DNA of 64,000 nt, from positions 1-64,000 of the forward strand of contig JASLLE010000006.1 of assembly GCA_030747175.1 (NCBI GenBank), written 5' to 3'. The stretch is from Dehalococcoidia bacterium. GTDB lineage: Bacteria; Chloroflexota; Dehalococcoidia; Lucifugimonadales; Lucifugimonadaceae. A program made the position numbers and the translations under genes. Shown in pieces: positions 35,737-43,816 of this stretch. A model generated the notes under the pieces. The model was not told the origin of the DNA and ran no database searches. It saw only the letters and a list, made by a program, of their open reading frames with translations. Positions within the stretch are counted from its first letter, which is position 1, and each line of letters starts with the position of its first letter.

Positions 35737-36690
35737 TCAGTGACCCGTGCCGGGGGGGATGACGAGAACCGGTACGCCGGAAGACCTGATTACGCTATCG
35801 GTGACGCTGCCCACTACCCACCGCGTAAGCCCGGACGCGCCACGCGTCGTCATGACGACCATAGCGCCGTCCATCCTCTGAGCCAGTTCAGCTATCTCGG
35901 TACGTGGATGACCGGTACTCACGTGGGTCCCGACAACATGCCCGCGCGCCCTCAACCGCGTGGCCGTCTCGGCGAGATAACGCCGGGCGGCCTTGTCGTC
36001 GTCTTCAACACCGGCTAGCAGTCCTGGCGACATGCTGCCATAAACGTTGGCGCCGTATGTGACCGGGAACGGTACCGAACGCACCAGAGTAACGGGTATG
36101 TTTGCGACGCTCGCGATGGCCTCGACGTGGGGCAACGCAGTTTCTGCGAGCTCTGAGCCGTCAAGTGGCACGATCAAGCACCGCGGCGTCCACTGGTTGA
36201 CGTCGTGCTCGTTCTCCGCCGGCACTACTATCACCGGCATCGGCGAAGAGTGAATTACCCGATCGGTGACGGACCCGAGCAGGCCGCGGACGATTCCCGA
36301 CCGCCCGCGCGATGCCATGACAATCAGCTGGGCTCCGCAATCCCGTGCAGTCAGGACGATTTCACTTGCTGCATCGGGGTTTTCGATGGCGGTGGAGGTT
36401 GTTCGCACCCCCGCCCCTTCGAGTTCAGCGGCCACCCTCTCGAGATAGCGCGCGCCTTCCGATTTCGTAGAGGCTTTGTCTTTTGGGGGACTCGTAGCTG
36501 GCACACCGGCGGCATCGGCGTGGGTCAACGCTCCGACCGGTTTCAATTCCCGTTCCGATTCAGGTAACACCGTGATCAAGGCCAGCTCGGAATCGAACAA
36601 GCGACTCAATCCCGCCGCCGCGGCCAGGGCAGATCGGGCTACGTCGGACCCGTCAAGCGGGAGGAGAATCCGTCGGTACTGTTTATCCAC
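35737..36690 (-). CDS. Tandem universal stress protein
   Basis: Two Usp domains in one 317-residue chain (about 1-158 and 165-317). Each begins ILLPLDGSD or LIVPLDGSE and ends with the nucleotide-binding loop: MASRGRSGIVRGLLGSVTDRVIHSSPMPV and MTTRGASGLTRWVVGSVTDSVIRSSGVPV. Such proteins bind ATP and protect cells under starvation or stress. GTG at 36690 follows GGGGTCAGC. The first domain has a Pro/Ser/Lys-rich insertion near 55-80. Confidence 0.92.
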   Translation of the reverse strand: MDKQYRRILLPLDGSDVARSALAAAAGLSRLFDSELALITVLPESERELKPVGALTHADAAGVPATSPPKDKASTKSEGARYLERVAAELEGAGVRTTSTAIENPDAASEIVLTARDCGAQLIVMASRGRSGIVRGLLGSVTDRVIHSSPMPVIVVPAENEHDVNQWTPRCLIVPLDGSELAETALPHVEAIASVANIPVTLVRSVPFPVTYGANVYGSMSPGLLAGVEDDDKAARRYLAETATRLRARGHVVGTHVSTGHPRTEIAELAQRMDGAMVVMTTRGASGLTRWVVGSVTDSVIRSSGVPVLVIPPGTGH

Positions 36691-36770
36691 GCTGACCCCT
36701 TGTCACAGTGATTCGCCACGGGCGGCACATCGGTTCAACCGACTCCCGTGCTCCCATCCTCGGTGGAGGG

Positions 36771-36789
36771 ATGTGAAACCAATGTGAAA
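36771..36789. promoter_or_regulatory. Two ATGTGAAA direct repeats, 11 bases apart
   Basis: ATGTGAAA occurs at 36771-36778 and 36782-36789, in phase on one face of the helix, like operator pairs for winged-helix (PhoB/KdpE-type) regulators. It lies upstream of both the stress protein (minus) and the small membrane protein (plus). The remaining sequence of 36691-37032 shows no gene. Confidence 0.35.
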
Positions 36790-37032
36790 GGAGGGTGCTC
36801 CATCGTGAGAGTCGCATGAGGATGCCGGTTAGCCGACGCTTTGAGGGCGCGTCCGCCCCCACACCCCGATCCGAGATTCCGGCAATGGCGTTGTCGTGGC
36901 ATCGCCCCTCGCCGTTCCGGGCAGTCGTTGCGAACCTGTATTCATCAGAAACAGGGACCGGCTCCGACGAAATACTTTCGCCAGACCCGATGTCCACATC
37001 CGCATAGATCACATGCGGGAGGGATACGCGAG

Positions 37033-37227
37033 ATGCAAGAACGACTTTCGGCCCGGGAACAGGTGGCGCGACCGCCGATCAGCATCGCGACCTACGCAGC
37101 GATAGTCGCGACACTTCTGATCATGGTGTTGAGCGCCGTCACGTTTGCCGCGAGCTCGGGCGAAGAGTCAGCCCGGCCTTCCTACGATCCGACGGTCAGC
37201 CTCGTCGGGTTCACCAGCGCCGATTAG
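37033..37227 (+). CDS. Small membrane protein, function unknown
   Basis: A 64-residue protein: a charged N-terminus (MQERLSAREQVARP), one hydrophobic segment (about 18-45, ATYAAIVATLLIMVLSAVTF) and a short polar tail with GFTSAD. GGAGGGATACGCGAG precedes the ATG, a usable ribosome site. It has no known family. The longer upstream frame is not supported. It could equally be an export-signal protein of about 20 mature residues. Confidence 0.5.
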   Translation: MQERLSAREQVARPPISIATYAAIVATLLIMVLSAVTFAASSGEESARPSYDPTVSLVGFTSAD

Positions 37228-37664
37228 GCGCTCGCGGCAGCGGTCGTCCGCACCCACGAACCCGTCCGCCGGGACGGCGGCGTGTTGAAATCGACGTTGT
37301 GCGTGACCCTTCTGGCTCATTTCGGACACCATCGGCCCGGGCGTTCTGAGCCTCCGAGGTCTGGCGGGAATTCGGTATCTGCGTGAGTATTCAATACATC
37401 GGCGCCGGACACCACACCCACCCCGGATCGCCGTTCGGATCGGTAGCTCTAACGGGAGTTTGATAGAAACAACAGAACCCGCGGGACGGTCCGTTCGATC
37501 CTTATACACCCAATACACCCACTCGACGCCAACACCCCGGCGTCACTGAATCGAACGGATAACACCGGAAATTGACGGCTTTGCCGGGACATCACCCAGT
37601 CCCTGCACTCACCCCGCCGTTAGCCCGGAGTCCGAAGGGGGCGGTTCGAGGGGAACCGCAGACT
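37228..37664. other. 437-base gap between the small membrane protein and formyltransferase
   Basis: No coding sequence or RNA gene is evident. The only structure is a 7-bp inverted repeat GCGGTTC-GAGGG-GAACCGC at 37641-37659, immediately beyond the formyltransferase stop codon. It may end that minus-strand transcript, though no T-run follows. Confidence 0.4.
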
Positions 37665-38588
37665 TCACCCGAGGCGATCACCGATCTTTAAGCCGGCTGC
37701 GGATGCGAATTCCGCGGCCGGTTCTTTTTTTGCGCCCGGTCGCTGCACGCGTTTCACCATCACACTGCCGTCGCCGGTCGCGATCTCGAACCCCTCTTCC
37801 CCGGACGATATGACGGTGCCGGGTTCGGCGCCTGGATCATTCGTAGTTCCGAGCCCGGAGTCGAATATCCGCAGCCTCTCATCGCCGTGGGTCGAGCTGG
37901 CGCCGGGTTGCGGATTGCATCCGCGTATCAGGTTGTAGATCTGCCCGGCCGGTTGAGACCAGTCGATCCGCCCGTCCCTCGCCCTCGCCCAGCTTTCGTA
38001 AGTCGCCTTCGATTCGTCCTGGACGATTCTTGGCGCGTTTCCATCCCTGACCAGGTCTATCGATTCCAGCATCGCCTCAACGCCCATCGGGAAGAGGTGG
38101 TTGAAATAGATGGACCCCAGCGTGTCGTCCGGACCGATCTCGACCTCTTTCTGGAGAAGTACCGGGCCGGTGTCCAGCCCTTCGTCCGGCCAGAAGATTG
38201 TCAGGCCGGTTCGTTTCTCGCCCATGATGATCGGCCAGTTGATAGAGCTGGGACCGCGGTGGAGGGGCAGTAGCGACGGGTGGTACTGGATCGTGCCGTG
38301 GGTCGGCCCCTGGATCATTTCCATTGGCACGATGTCCGTCACATAAGCCATGACACATAGATCGGGAGACAGCCCGTTGAACCGGTCGATCGCCTCTTCA
38401 CTGCGGAACCGGTCCGGCTGGAACACCGCGATGTCCCGCTCCACCGCGCCTGCCTTGAGCGGGTCCTGTCGCCCGCCTTCCTGGTCGGGCGAGCAGAAAA
38501 CTCCGACCACCTCGTCCTTGTCCGCTTCGAGGATCGCGTCCAGCACCGATTTCCCGAACGCTTGCTGACCGATTAGCACGATGCGCAT
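37665..38588 (-). CDS. Formyltransferase resembling the hydrolase domain of 10-formyl-THF dehydrogenase
   Basis: A 307-residue formyltransferase-fold protein. It looks more like the N-terminal domain of animal ALDH1L1 than methionyl-tRNA formyltransferase: MRIVLIGQQAFGKSVLDAI, FCSPDQEGGRQDPL, HPSLLPLHRGPSSINW, FWPDEGLDTGPVLLQKE and a FMT-like C-terminal domain from about 215. H103 and D139 match the catalytic pair. The residue two before H103, Asn in classical enzymes, is Gln101. The ATG at 38588 follows GGGAGAATTTTGC; the longer frame reaching 39095 is spurious. It may use or hydrolyse 10-formyl-THF, or formylate a sugar or tRNA. Confidence 0.8.
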   Translation of the reverse strand: MRIVLIGQQAFGKSVLDAILEADKDEVVGVFCSPDQEGGRQDPLKAGAVERDIAVFQPDRFRSEEAIDRFNGLSPDLCVMAYVTDIVPMEMIQGPTHGTIQYHPSLLPLHRGPSSINWPIIMGEKRTGLTIFWPDEGLDTGPVLLQKEVEIGPDDTLGSIYFNHLFPMGVEAMLESIDLVRDGNAPRIVQDESKATYESWARARDGRIDWSQPAGQIYNLIRGCNPQPGASSTHGDERLRIFDSGLGTTNDPGAEPGTVISSGEEGFEIATGDGSVMVKRVQRPGAKKEPAAEFASAAGLKIGDRLG

Positions 38589-38777
38589 CTGCAAAATTCT
38601 CCCGCAAGTGGTGCGATCCTGGGACGGGGACCGATCTGGATTTTTCAAGCCGTGCGCCGGGGGGCGCCGCCAGGTCCCGCCGATTCTAGCGTTCCAGCGC
38701 GTCGTTGCGTGGTCGGCGTGACCGCGGAACCCGCGAAATCGGCTCGCGATGTTCCGTCCGGGCTGTAGAGTGATCAG

Positions 38778-39209
38778 ATGGATCTGCAACCAGATGGTCA
38801 AGAAATAGAACCCGCGGAAAACCCTGAACCGGCCCCGGATGACTTCCCGGGCTGGTTTCAACGCGGCCTCAGGTTCGCGCAACTCGGCTTCCCGGACCGG
38901 GCGGTGGAGTCGTTTGAACACGCCGAGGCGATAGAACCGGAGGACGCTACACTCCAGTTCAACCTCGGCACCGCCTACCTGTCCCTCGGTAACTTCATCC
39001 AGGCACTGGCCAACCTGGACCGGGCTATCGGCCTGGACCCCTCCAACTCGGACGCGTACGGCAACCGCGCCGTCGCCCACGCCGCGCTGGGACAAGAGGA
39101 GTTCGTCGCCGCTGACGTGGAGACCGCAGTGTCGCTGGGCGCGCCGCCCGAGGGGATCGAATCGGTGCTCGCCTACGTCCGGGAACGCGTGAACCCGGCC
39201 CAGGACTGA
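38778..39209 (+). CDS. Tetratricopeptide-repeat protein
   Basis: A 143-residue protein with an acidic N-terminus (1-22) and about three TPR motifs: GWFQRGLRFAQLGFPDRAVESFEHAEAI, ATLQFNLGTAYLSLGNFIQALANLDRAIGLDP and SDAYGNRAVAHAALGQ. TPRs bind protein partners; the partner is not evident. It is divergent from the formyltransferase gene (189 bases between) and converges on the MerR gene. No ribosome site stands out before the ATG. Confidence 0.85.
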   Translation: MDLQPDGQEIEPAENPEPAPDDFPGWFQRGLRFAQLGFPDRAVESFEHAEAIEPEDATLQFNLGTAYLSLGNFIQALANLDRAIGLDPSNSDAYGNRAVAHAALGQEEFVAADVETAVSLGAPPEGIESVLAYVRERVNPAQD

Positions 39210-39277
39210 GCGACCCGGCGGGCAACGGCCGGGCTGACCGGCCGGGACTTCGACGTTGCTGAGACGGTCGACGGCCC

Positions 39278-39943
39278 CTAACGCCGGGGCTGATCCCAGT
39301 CCGGGTATTCCGTTTCCAGCTCTCGCAGCCGCATGTAGTCACGAAGCGTGGCGAAAGCGGCGCGCGCCGCAGTCGCTTTCCGGTGCGAAGGCTCGACCCG
39401 CATCGCCTGCGCCAGGTGCTCGGAGAGGAAATGGGCCTCGGCCACGGACACGGGCCGGAACTCGTCATGTCGCAGGATCGTTTCGACGTCGACATCCTCG
39501 TTCAGCAATCTGGCGGCGGCGCGTCCGGCGGCGAGATCTGCGCGGTCGAACAAGAAACCAGAATCATCCCGCCCGGGGCGCAGGATTTCGGCCTCGATCA
39601 ACCGGGCCAGAACGGCCCGGTCCAAACCGGTCTCGTCCAGGTATTCGGCCAGCCCCACGGGTCCGCGTGGCGTTCGGAGTTGTGTCGTGGACAGTCCGAG
39701 CTCGGCGGCCGGATTGGGGCTGTCAAGAATCCGGGCGATGACCGCCAGCGGCAATCCCCGATCCTGGAAATCCTTGATCCGGGCTATCCGCTCCACCATC
39801 TCGGGCGGATACGATGCGCGTGTCCTCGCCGTCTTTGCCGGATGCGGAAGCAATCCCCGGTTGACGTAGAAATTTATGGTCGCCGGGCTGATCCCCGTGC
39901 GTCGGGATAGTTCCCCGACCGGGATGCCGGTTTCATTCGCCAT
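39278..39943 (-). CDS. MerR-family transcriptional regulator
   Basis: A 221-residue regulator. The N-terminal winged helix-turn-helix is clear (IPVGELSRRTGISPATINFYVNRGLLPHP, then the wing and a long helix RIARIKDFQDRGLPLAVIARIL). The C-terminal effector part (80-221) is not a metal-binding type and lacks the usual cysteines. A start at ATG 39943 lies directly beside repeated TTGACAA sequences, suggesting control of its own gene. Effector and targets are unknown. Confidence 0.85.
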   Translation of the reverse strand: MANETGIPVGELSRRTGISPATINFYVNRGLLPHPAKTARTRASYPPEMVERIARIKDFQDRGLPLAVIARILDSPNPAAELGLSTTQLRTPRGPVGLAEYLDETGLDRAVLARLIEAEILRPGRDDSGFLFDRADLAAGRAAARLLNEDVDVETILRHDEFRPVSVAEAHFLSEHLAQAMRVEPSHRKATAARAAFATLRDYMRLRELETEYPDWDQPRR

Positions 39944-39944
39944 G

Positions 39945-39973
39945 TTGTCAAGCGCTCACTTGTCAACTTGTCT
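39945..39973 (-). promoter_or_regulatory. Three TTGACAA-like direct repeats at the MerR start
   Basis: Read on the minus strand, GACAAG (39973-39968), TTGACAAG (39965-39958) and TTGACAAC (39950-39943) follow one another immediately before the MerR start codon. They are too close to the ATG for ordinary -35 boxes and look like operator half-sites. The rest of 39974-40354 shows no gene. Confidence 0.35.
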
Positions 39974-40354
39974 GGCAACAGATTAGCCACTTGCGAACGC
40001 AACGTCCAGCGATCAACGGTTCCGATGTTGGCGAGGTTGGATCATATCGCCCGGTGATTCTGCGCTCAACGTCCCGTGCTGCGGAACAAGAACCTGGATC
40101 AATCCGCGGCCTGTCCCCGAGCCTGAGGGAATCCGTGCCCACAGTGACGCCGTACAAGAAATCGGAAGCGAGACGGCCGGGCATGTACCGTGCACTTACC
40201 CGGTCGCTCGCTTCCTTTCGCTCCGTGAGTCAACGCCGGTAAGCAACCCTTCCTCGTCATTCCTCTCCCGGGAGGAATACACGAGAAGCGTCGGGAATAG
40301 TGCTCCGGGTCGTTACCTGGACGACGCGTACCGCGATGGTGCGAAACTACCGGC

Positions 40355-40957
40355 ATGGCTGCTACACGTGTGCTGCTCATCGGCGGTCCTTCACACGCCG
40401 GCAAGACGACGCTTGCCGAGGCGGTGGCCGCCAGGCTCGGCTGGAGCCATGTTTCCACTGATTGGATGGCCCGGCATCCCGGTCGACCGTGGAAGTTGGA
40501 GGATCGGCCGGTACCGGATCATGTTGCTGACCATTACTCGTCGCTATCTGTTGAAGAGTTGATTACCGACGTGTTGCGCCACTACAACGGCATGTGGCCG
40601 GATATCGAGGGATTGATACGGACGCACGTTAAGGACGAATCAGCAGACTGCCTGGTACTCGAAGGTTCGGCCGTACTTCCGGAGCCTGTTGCCAACGCGG
40701 GGCTGGAGCAGGTGGCTGCTTGCTGGCTTACTGCGGCCGCAGGCCTGCTCGAAGATCGCATACTCGCATCCAGCGACCACGCGCGGTCTTCACCGGGCGA
40801 ACAGGCGTTAATTCAGAAGTTCGTGGGGCGAAACAACGGACTCAACGGACTGATGATGGACGCCGTCAAAAAACACGGCCTCGCCCACATCGACACAGGA
40901 CTCACCGCCGGCGTTGACGCGCTGAGCGCACGTCTCCAGGACCTCGTAGACCGCTAG
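40355..40957 (+). CDS. P-loop kinase of the AAA/adenylylsulfate-kinase-like type
   Basis: A 200-residue P-loop NTPase, probably a small-molecule kinase. Walker A is GGPSHAGKTT (10-19), followed by STDWMARHP, where an acidic residue may bind substrate. A lid-like RDHARSSP/ERILASSDHARS region lies near 135. It has no closer family assignment; shikimate- or nucleoside-kinase-like proteins have this plan. Its last four bases overlap the converging cupin gene. Confidence 0.65.
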   Translation: MAATRVLLIGGPSHAGKTTLAEAVAARLGWSHVSTDWMARHPGRPWKLEDRPVPDHVADHYSSLSVEELITDVLRHYNGMWPDIEGLIRTHVKDESADCLVLEGSAVLPEPVANAGLEQVAACWLTAAAGLLEDRILASSDHARSSPGEQALIQKFVGRNNGLNGLMMDAVKKHGLAHIDTGLTAGVDALSARLQDLVDR

Positions 40958-41481
40958 TCTGAACTGTCACCGCTGATCAACACGCCGCTGAGGATGCACG
41001 GTTCGTCGCCGGGATTGCGCCAGCGATGTCGCGTGGCGCGTTGAACAACGCAGTCTCCGGGGGCAAGAAGATGCACACCGTCATCCAGCTCAAGTTCAAT
41101 CTGGCCGGAGACGACCACTATGAAATCCAGGGTGTCTGTCGTGTGCCACCCGGAATCACCGGATTCAACGGTTCCGCCGGTATCGAAACGGGACATCGCC
41201 TCGGCGTATTCATCTGATTCCCGATCGACGGCCTCTAACTCAGACTCCGGTGGCACCCGGAGCATCACCCAGTTGATTCCGCCCGCCGCGGGGAGTTGAG
41301 CGAAACTATCGACATCGGCGGGATCCCGGTCCTCGTCCAGGACCGGTGGACTTGAACTCGTGGTCCACATCACGTCGAACTGTGTCGTCAGTAGATCGAA
41401 ACGTCCGGGAGACGGCCCGTCCAACGCTGCGTGTGACCGGCCGTCTGAGTCGATCCCTGTTACCAGTCTTCGAGCGAGCAA
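40954..41481 (-). CDS. Cupin-domain protein
   Basis: A 175-residue protein with a C-terminal cupin barrel (about 85-170): GWHTTDTLDFIVVVSGQIELELDDGVHLLAPGDCVVQRATRHRWRNPGDEPC. The first motif histidine and glutamate are partly lost (HTTDTLDF), but the second motif H is kept (RHRW). This pattern is common in small cupins related to hydroxyacid metabolism. N-terminal residues 1-80 form a second, weaker beta domain. Convergent with the P-loop kinase. Confidence 0.78.
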   Translation of the reverse strand: MLARRLVTGIDSDGRSHAALDGPSPGRFDLLTTQFDVMWTTSSSPPVLDEDRDPADVDSFAQLPAAGGINWVMLRVPPESELEAVDRESDEYAEAMSRFDTGGTVESGDSGWHTTDTLDFIVVVSGQIELELDDGVHLLAPGDCVVQRATRHRWRNPGDEPCILSGVLISGDSSD

Positions 41482-41580
41482 CTATACCTCCGACGAACCC
41501 TACGTGGTCTCGTAGCCGATGCAGTCTATTCCACCTGCGCCGGAAACTCGGAAACTCGGTGGAAATCGGGTAATGGTCGC

Positions 41581-41949
41581 TTACCCGGACATCACGTCTT
41601 CTGGCACGGCGCCGATCTGTATGAGCAGGGTCAGGAAGTCGGGCCTATGCCACGTCTCGACGATTTTGCCGTCACTGGCCCGGTCCATGTGGTGTCCGTT
41701 GAAACTCACGGGTTTGCCGGTTGGGGCATGTCGTTTGAACTGGCCCGAGTGGGTACCGGTGATGGTCAGTTCGGAGGCGACGGGATCACCTTCAGCAACC
41801 AGTTGGTGCACCGTGACCTTCCAATCCGGAGAGCCAGTGCGCTGGCTCAACAACCCGGCGCGCGCCTCATCCAGAGTTACCCGCACCGCTCCGGCGCTCG
41901 CGACGTTCGGAGTGGGCCGCGTGACTCTACGGATCCGTTCGTCGATCAT
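41581..41949 (-). CDS. SnoaL-like/ester-cyclase family protein, N-terminally short
   Basis: A 122-residue NTF2-like fold protein. PDWKVTVHQLVAEGDPVASELTITGTHSGQF, APTGKPVSFNGHHMDRASDGKIVETWHRPDF and LLIQIGAVP match SnoaL-like proteins. Members usually have about 135-145 residues with a first helix and strand of about 35 residues that is missing here. The frame has a TAG just upstream of this ATG, so the start cannot be extended. It may be a truncated or decaying gene. A small membrane protein is divergent from it. Confidence 0.65.
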   Translation of the reverse strand: MIDERIRRVTRPTPNVASAGAVRVTLDEARAGLLSQRTGSPDWKVTVHQLVAEGDPVASELTITGTHSGQFKRHAPTGKPVSFNGHHMDRASDGKIVETWHRPDFLTLLIQIGAVPEDVMSG

Positions 41950-42078
41950 GACTTCCTCACGATTTCGACCCTATGCTGTCGACCTGATACGAATTGCGCC
42001 GCATTCGTGCCACGACGGGGCGTCATTCGAGTCATACACGCCTATACCTTCCGCTCGGCGTAGTGGGGAAATGCTTCC

Positions 42079-42261
42079 ATGGCCGAAATCCTGACCCTGA
42101 TCAGCATCATTGTCCTTGCAGCTTTTGTCGTCTTTGCAGCCTTTGCAGTCGCGGTCGCAAAACGGAGAACCCAAGGCCAACAAGGGTCGCACCGAGGAAA
42201 CCGATCCGCTGAATCGGAGCAACAACCCACTCCACCGACACCTTCCTCTTGGCCTTACTAG
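42079..42261 (+). CDS. Small membrane protein, function unknown
   Basis: A 60-residue protein with one N-terminal hydrophobic helix (MAEILTLISIIVLAAFVVFAAFAVAVA, positive side follows: KRR) and a polar, Gln/Pro/Ser-rich tail. This signal-anchor layout is common in small uncharacterised proteins. A GGGGAAA sequence precedes the ATG by a usable distance. It has no homolog I recognise. Confidence 0.5.
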   Translation: MAEILTLISIIVLAAFVVFAAFAVAVAKRRTQGQQGSHRGNRSAESEQQPTPPTPSSWPY

Positions 42262-42326
42262 CGCCTGCCTGCCGACGGCCGCAACAAGCCCCGCTCCGGC
42301 GCTGGTGACGCTGGAAACGGGGAGAT

Positions 42327-43637
42327 TTACCCTGTTCGAACGGACCCGGCGTCGTGGAAACCCTGGATCTCGGCATCCGAATAGCCGGCCTCCGACAGAA
42401 CCTCCCGAGTGTGTTCGCCGCGACCCGGCGATGTCCTGACCGCCACGGGAGGACTCTCGGACCATTTGGACAGTGGTCCCGGGGTCCGAACTCTCCCCCC
42501 AACGGGGTGTCGCTGCTCAATAATCATGCCCACCGCCTGGGATTGTTCGTGGTCGAGCATCTCCTCAACGTAGAGGACGGGCGCAGCGGGAACCCCGGCA
42601 GCGTGGAAAATGCGCATCCACTCGGCAGCGGTCTTGCCGAGGATGATCTTCTCGATTCGGTGAGAAAGATCGATCGCGAACTGGATCGACTCCTCCGCCG
42701 TCGGATCCCAGTCATCGTTGAATCGAATGTCCTCGACTCCGAGGCAATCGGCCGCTTTTTTCCGCAGAGGCTCGCTCAAGCAGCCCAGTGTGAGCACCTG
42801 GTCCGCTGTCTGGTAGGACCGGTAGTAAATCAAATGGGCGACGGGGATGGTCCGCCGCTCACGGTACACGGCGTCGATTTCGGCATAGGTCAGGCCGGCC
42901 TCCCTGAGCAGAGGGAGCTCCTCTTTGACGAATACGGCCGCTGGAGTTGGAGAATTTTCGACCTCGGTTAAAGACGGAGTTTGAATCGTCAATGCGTTCG
43001 CGAACAGCGAGGTCTCAATCTTTTGCCCCATTCCCGTCCGCTCGCGATAGAACAGTGCCGCGCATACCGATTGGACGACGGAGTAGCCGGTCGCGTAATC
43101 GACCATAGGCGTCGCTGTCAGATAACGGGGCACGCCATCATTCAGTGTGAGATCTCCGGAGGTATATCCTCCGAAGACACCTTCTGATGCCATGATTCCG
43201 GTGAGTCCCTGCATCAGCAAGTCATAACCCGGGTCACCGGCGAATGGTCCTTCCCTCCCGAACGCCGTGATTTCGGCGTAAATAATGTCCGGTTTCACGC
43301 CTCTTAACGTTTCGTAGTCGATTCCGAGGTTCTCGAGAACATCGGCCCGATTGTTGACCGTCACGACATCCGCCTGCGATATCAACTTGTGGACGACGGA
43401 ACGTCCTTCATCCGAAGCCAGGTCAAGACACACGGATCTTTTGCCGCGGTTGAGGGAGATGAAAACCCTGCTTTCGGATTCGCTCAGCGGTACGATGCCG
43501 GCCCGTGCAGGTTCGCCCCACGGCGGTTCGATCTTGACCACGTCTGCGCCCAGGTCTGAGAGCAGTACGCCGCTGACCGGACCGGCGACGATCTGTGAGA
43601 ACTCGATTACCCGAATGCCCTGGAGCGGACCAGTCAT
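42327..43637 (-). CDS. Class III CoA-transferase (CaiB/BaiF family)
   Basis: A 436-residue CoA-transferase moving CoA between carboxylic acids. LQGIRVIEFSQIVAGPVSGVLLSDLGADVVKIEPPWGE at the start and D139 in GYDLLMQG (the acyl-enzyme aspartate) are diagnostic. The interlocked dimer fold continues through DWDPTAEE and WMRIFHAAGVPAAPVLYVEEM. The preferred substrates are unknown; oxalyl-, carnitinyl-, bile-acid or hydroxyacid-CoA are family examples. Starts at ATG 43637. Confidence 0.93.
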   Translation of the reverse strand: MTGPLQGIRVIEFSQIVAGPVSGVLLSDLGADVVKIEPPWGEPARAGIVPLSESESRVFISLNRGKRSVCLDLASDEGRSVVHKLISQADVVTVNNRADVLENLGIDYETLRGVKPDIIYAEITAFGREGPFAGDPGYDLLMQGLTGIMASEGVFGGYTSGDLTLNDGVPRYLTATPMVDYATGYSVVQSVCAALFYRERTGMGQKIETSLFANALTIQTPSLTEVENSPTPAAVFVKEELPLLREAGLTYAEIDAVYRERRTIPVAHLIYYRSYQTADQVLTLGCLSEPLRKKAADCLGVEDIRFNDDWDPTAEESIQFAIDLSHRIEKIILGKTAAEWMRIFHAAGVPAAPVLYVEEMLDHEQSQAVGMIIEQRHPVGGRVRTPGPLSKWSESPPVAVRTSPGRGEHTREVLSEAGYSDAEIQGFHDAGSVRTG

Positions 43638-43751
43638 CCATGCACCTGCCTGAATCTGGGTGGCACTGTGAACAAACTTGCCACGACGGCGCAGCTTACA
43701 GCTAAACGGCGGGTCCCAATCGCTTTGATGGGCGTTGTCATCGCCTCTTAG

Positions 43752-43814
43752 TTACGCCCGCAAGATCTCCCGCTGCGTCAGGATGCGCTCGGTGAGGGGA
43801 TTCATCCCAACGTC
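43752..43814 (-). pseudogene. Remnant of a paralogous kinase C-terminus
   Basis: On the minus strand this 63-base stretch reads DVGMNPLTERILTQREILRA and a TAA stop. The last residues of the giant kinase (ending at 44646) are DLGMRPLTERILARREILRA, about 16 of 20 identical. The two DNA stretches align over some 60 bases but with many differences, so this is an old duplicate rather than a fresh one. It starts at the SDR stop codon, as if an insertion or deletion removed the rest of a second kinase gene. Confidence 0.6.
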
Positions 43815-43816
43815 GT

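Noticed and set aside
37641-37670. tRNA T-arm-like GGTTCGAG sequence
   Set aside because: The surrounding bases cannot form acceptor, D and anticodon stems; no tRNA was found in the window.
38589-39095. N-terminal extension of the formyltransferase frame
   Set aside because: The conserved start MRIVLIGQ with a good ribosome site is at 38588; the extension overlaps the divergent TPR gene.
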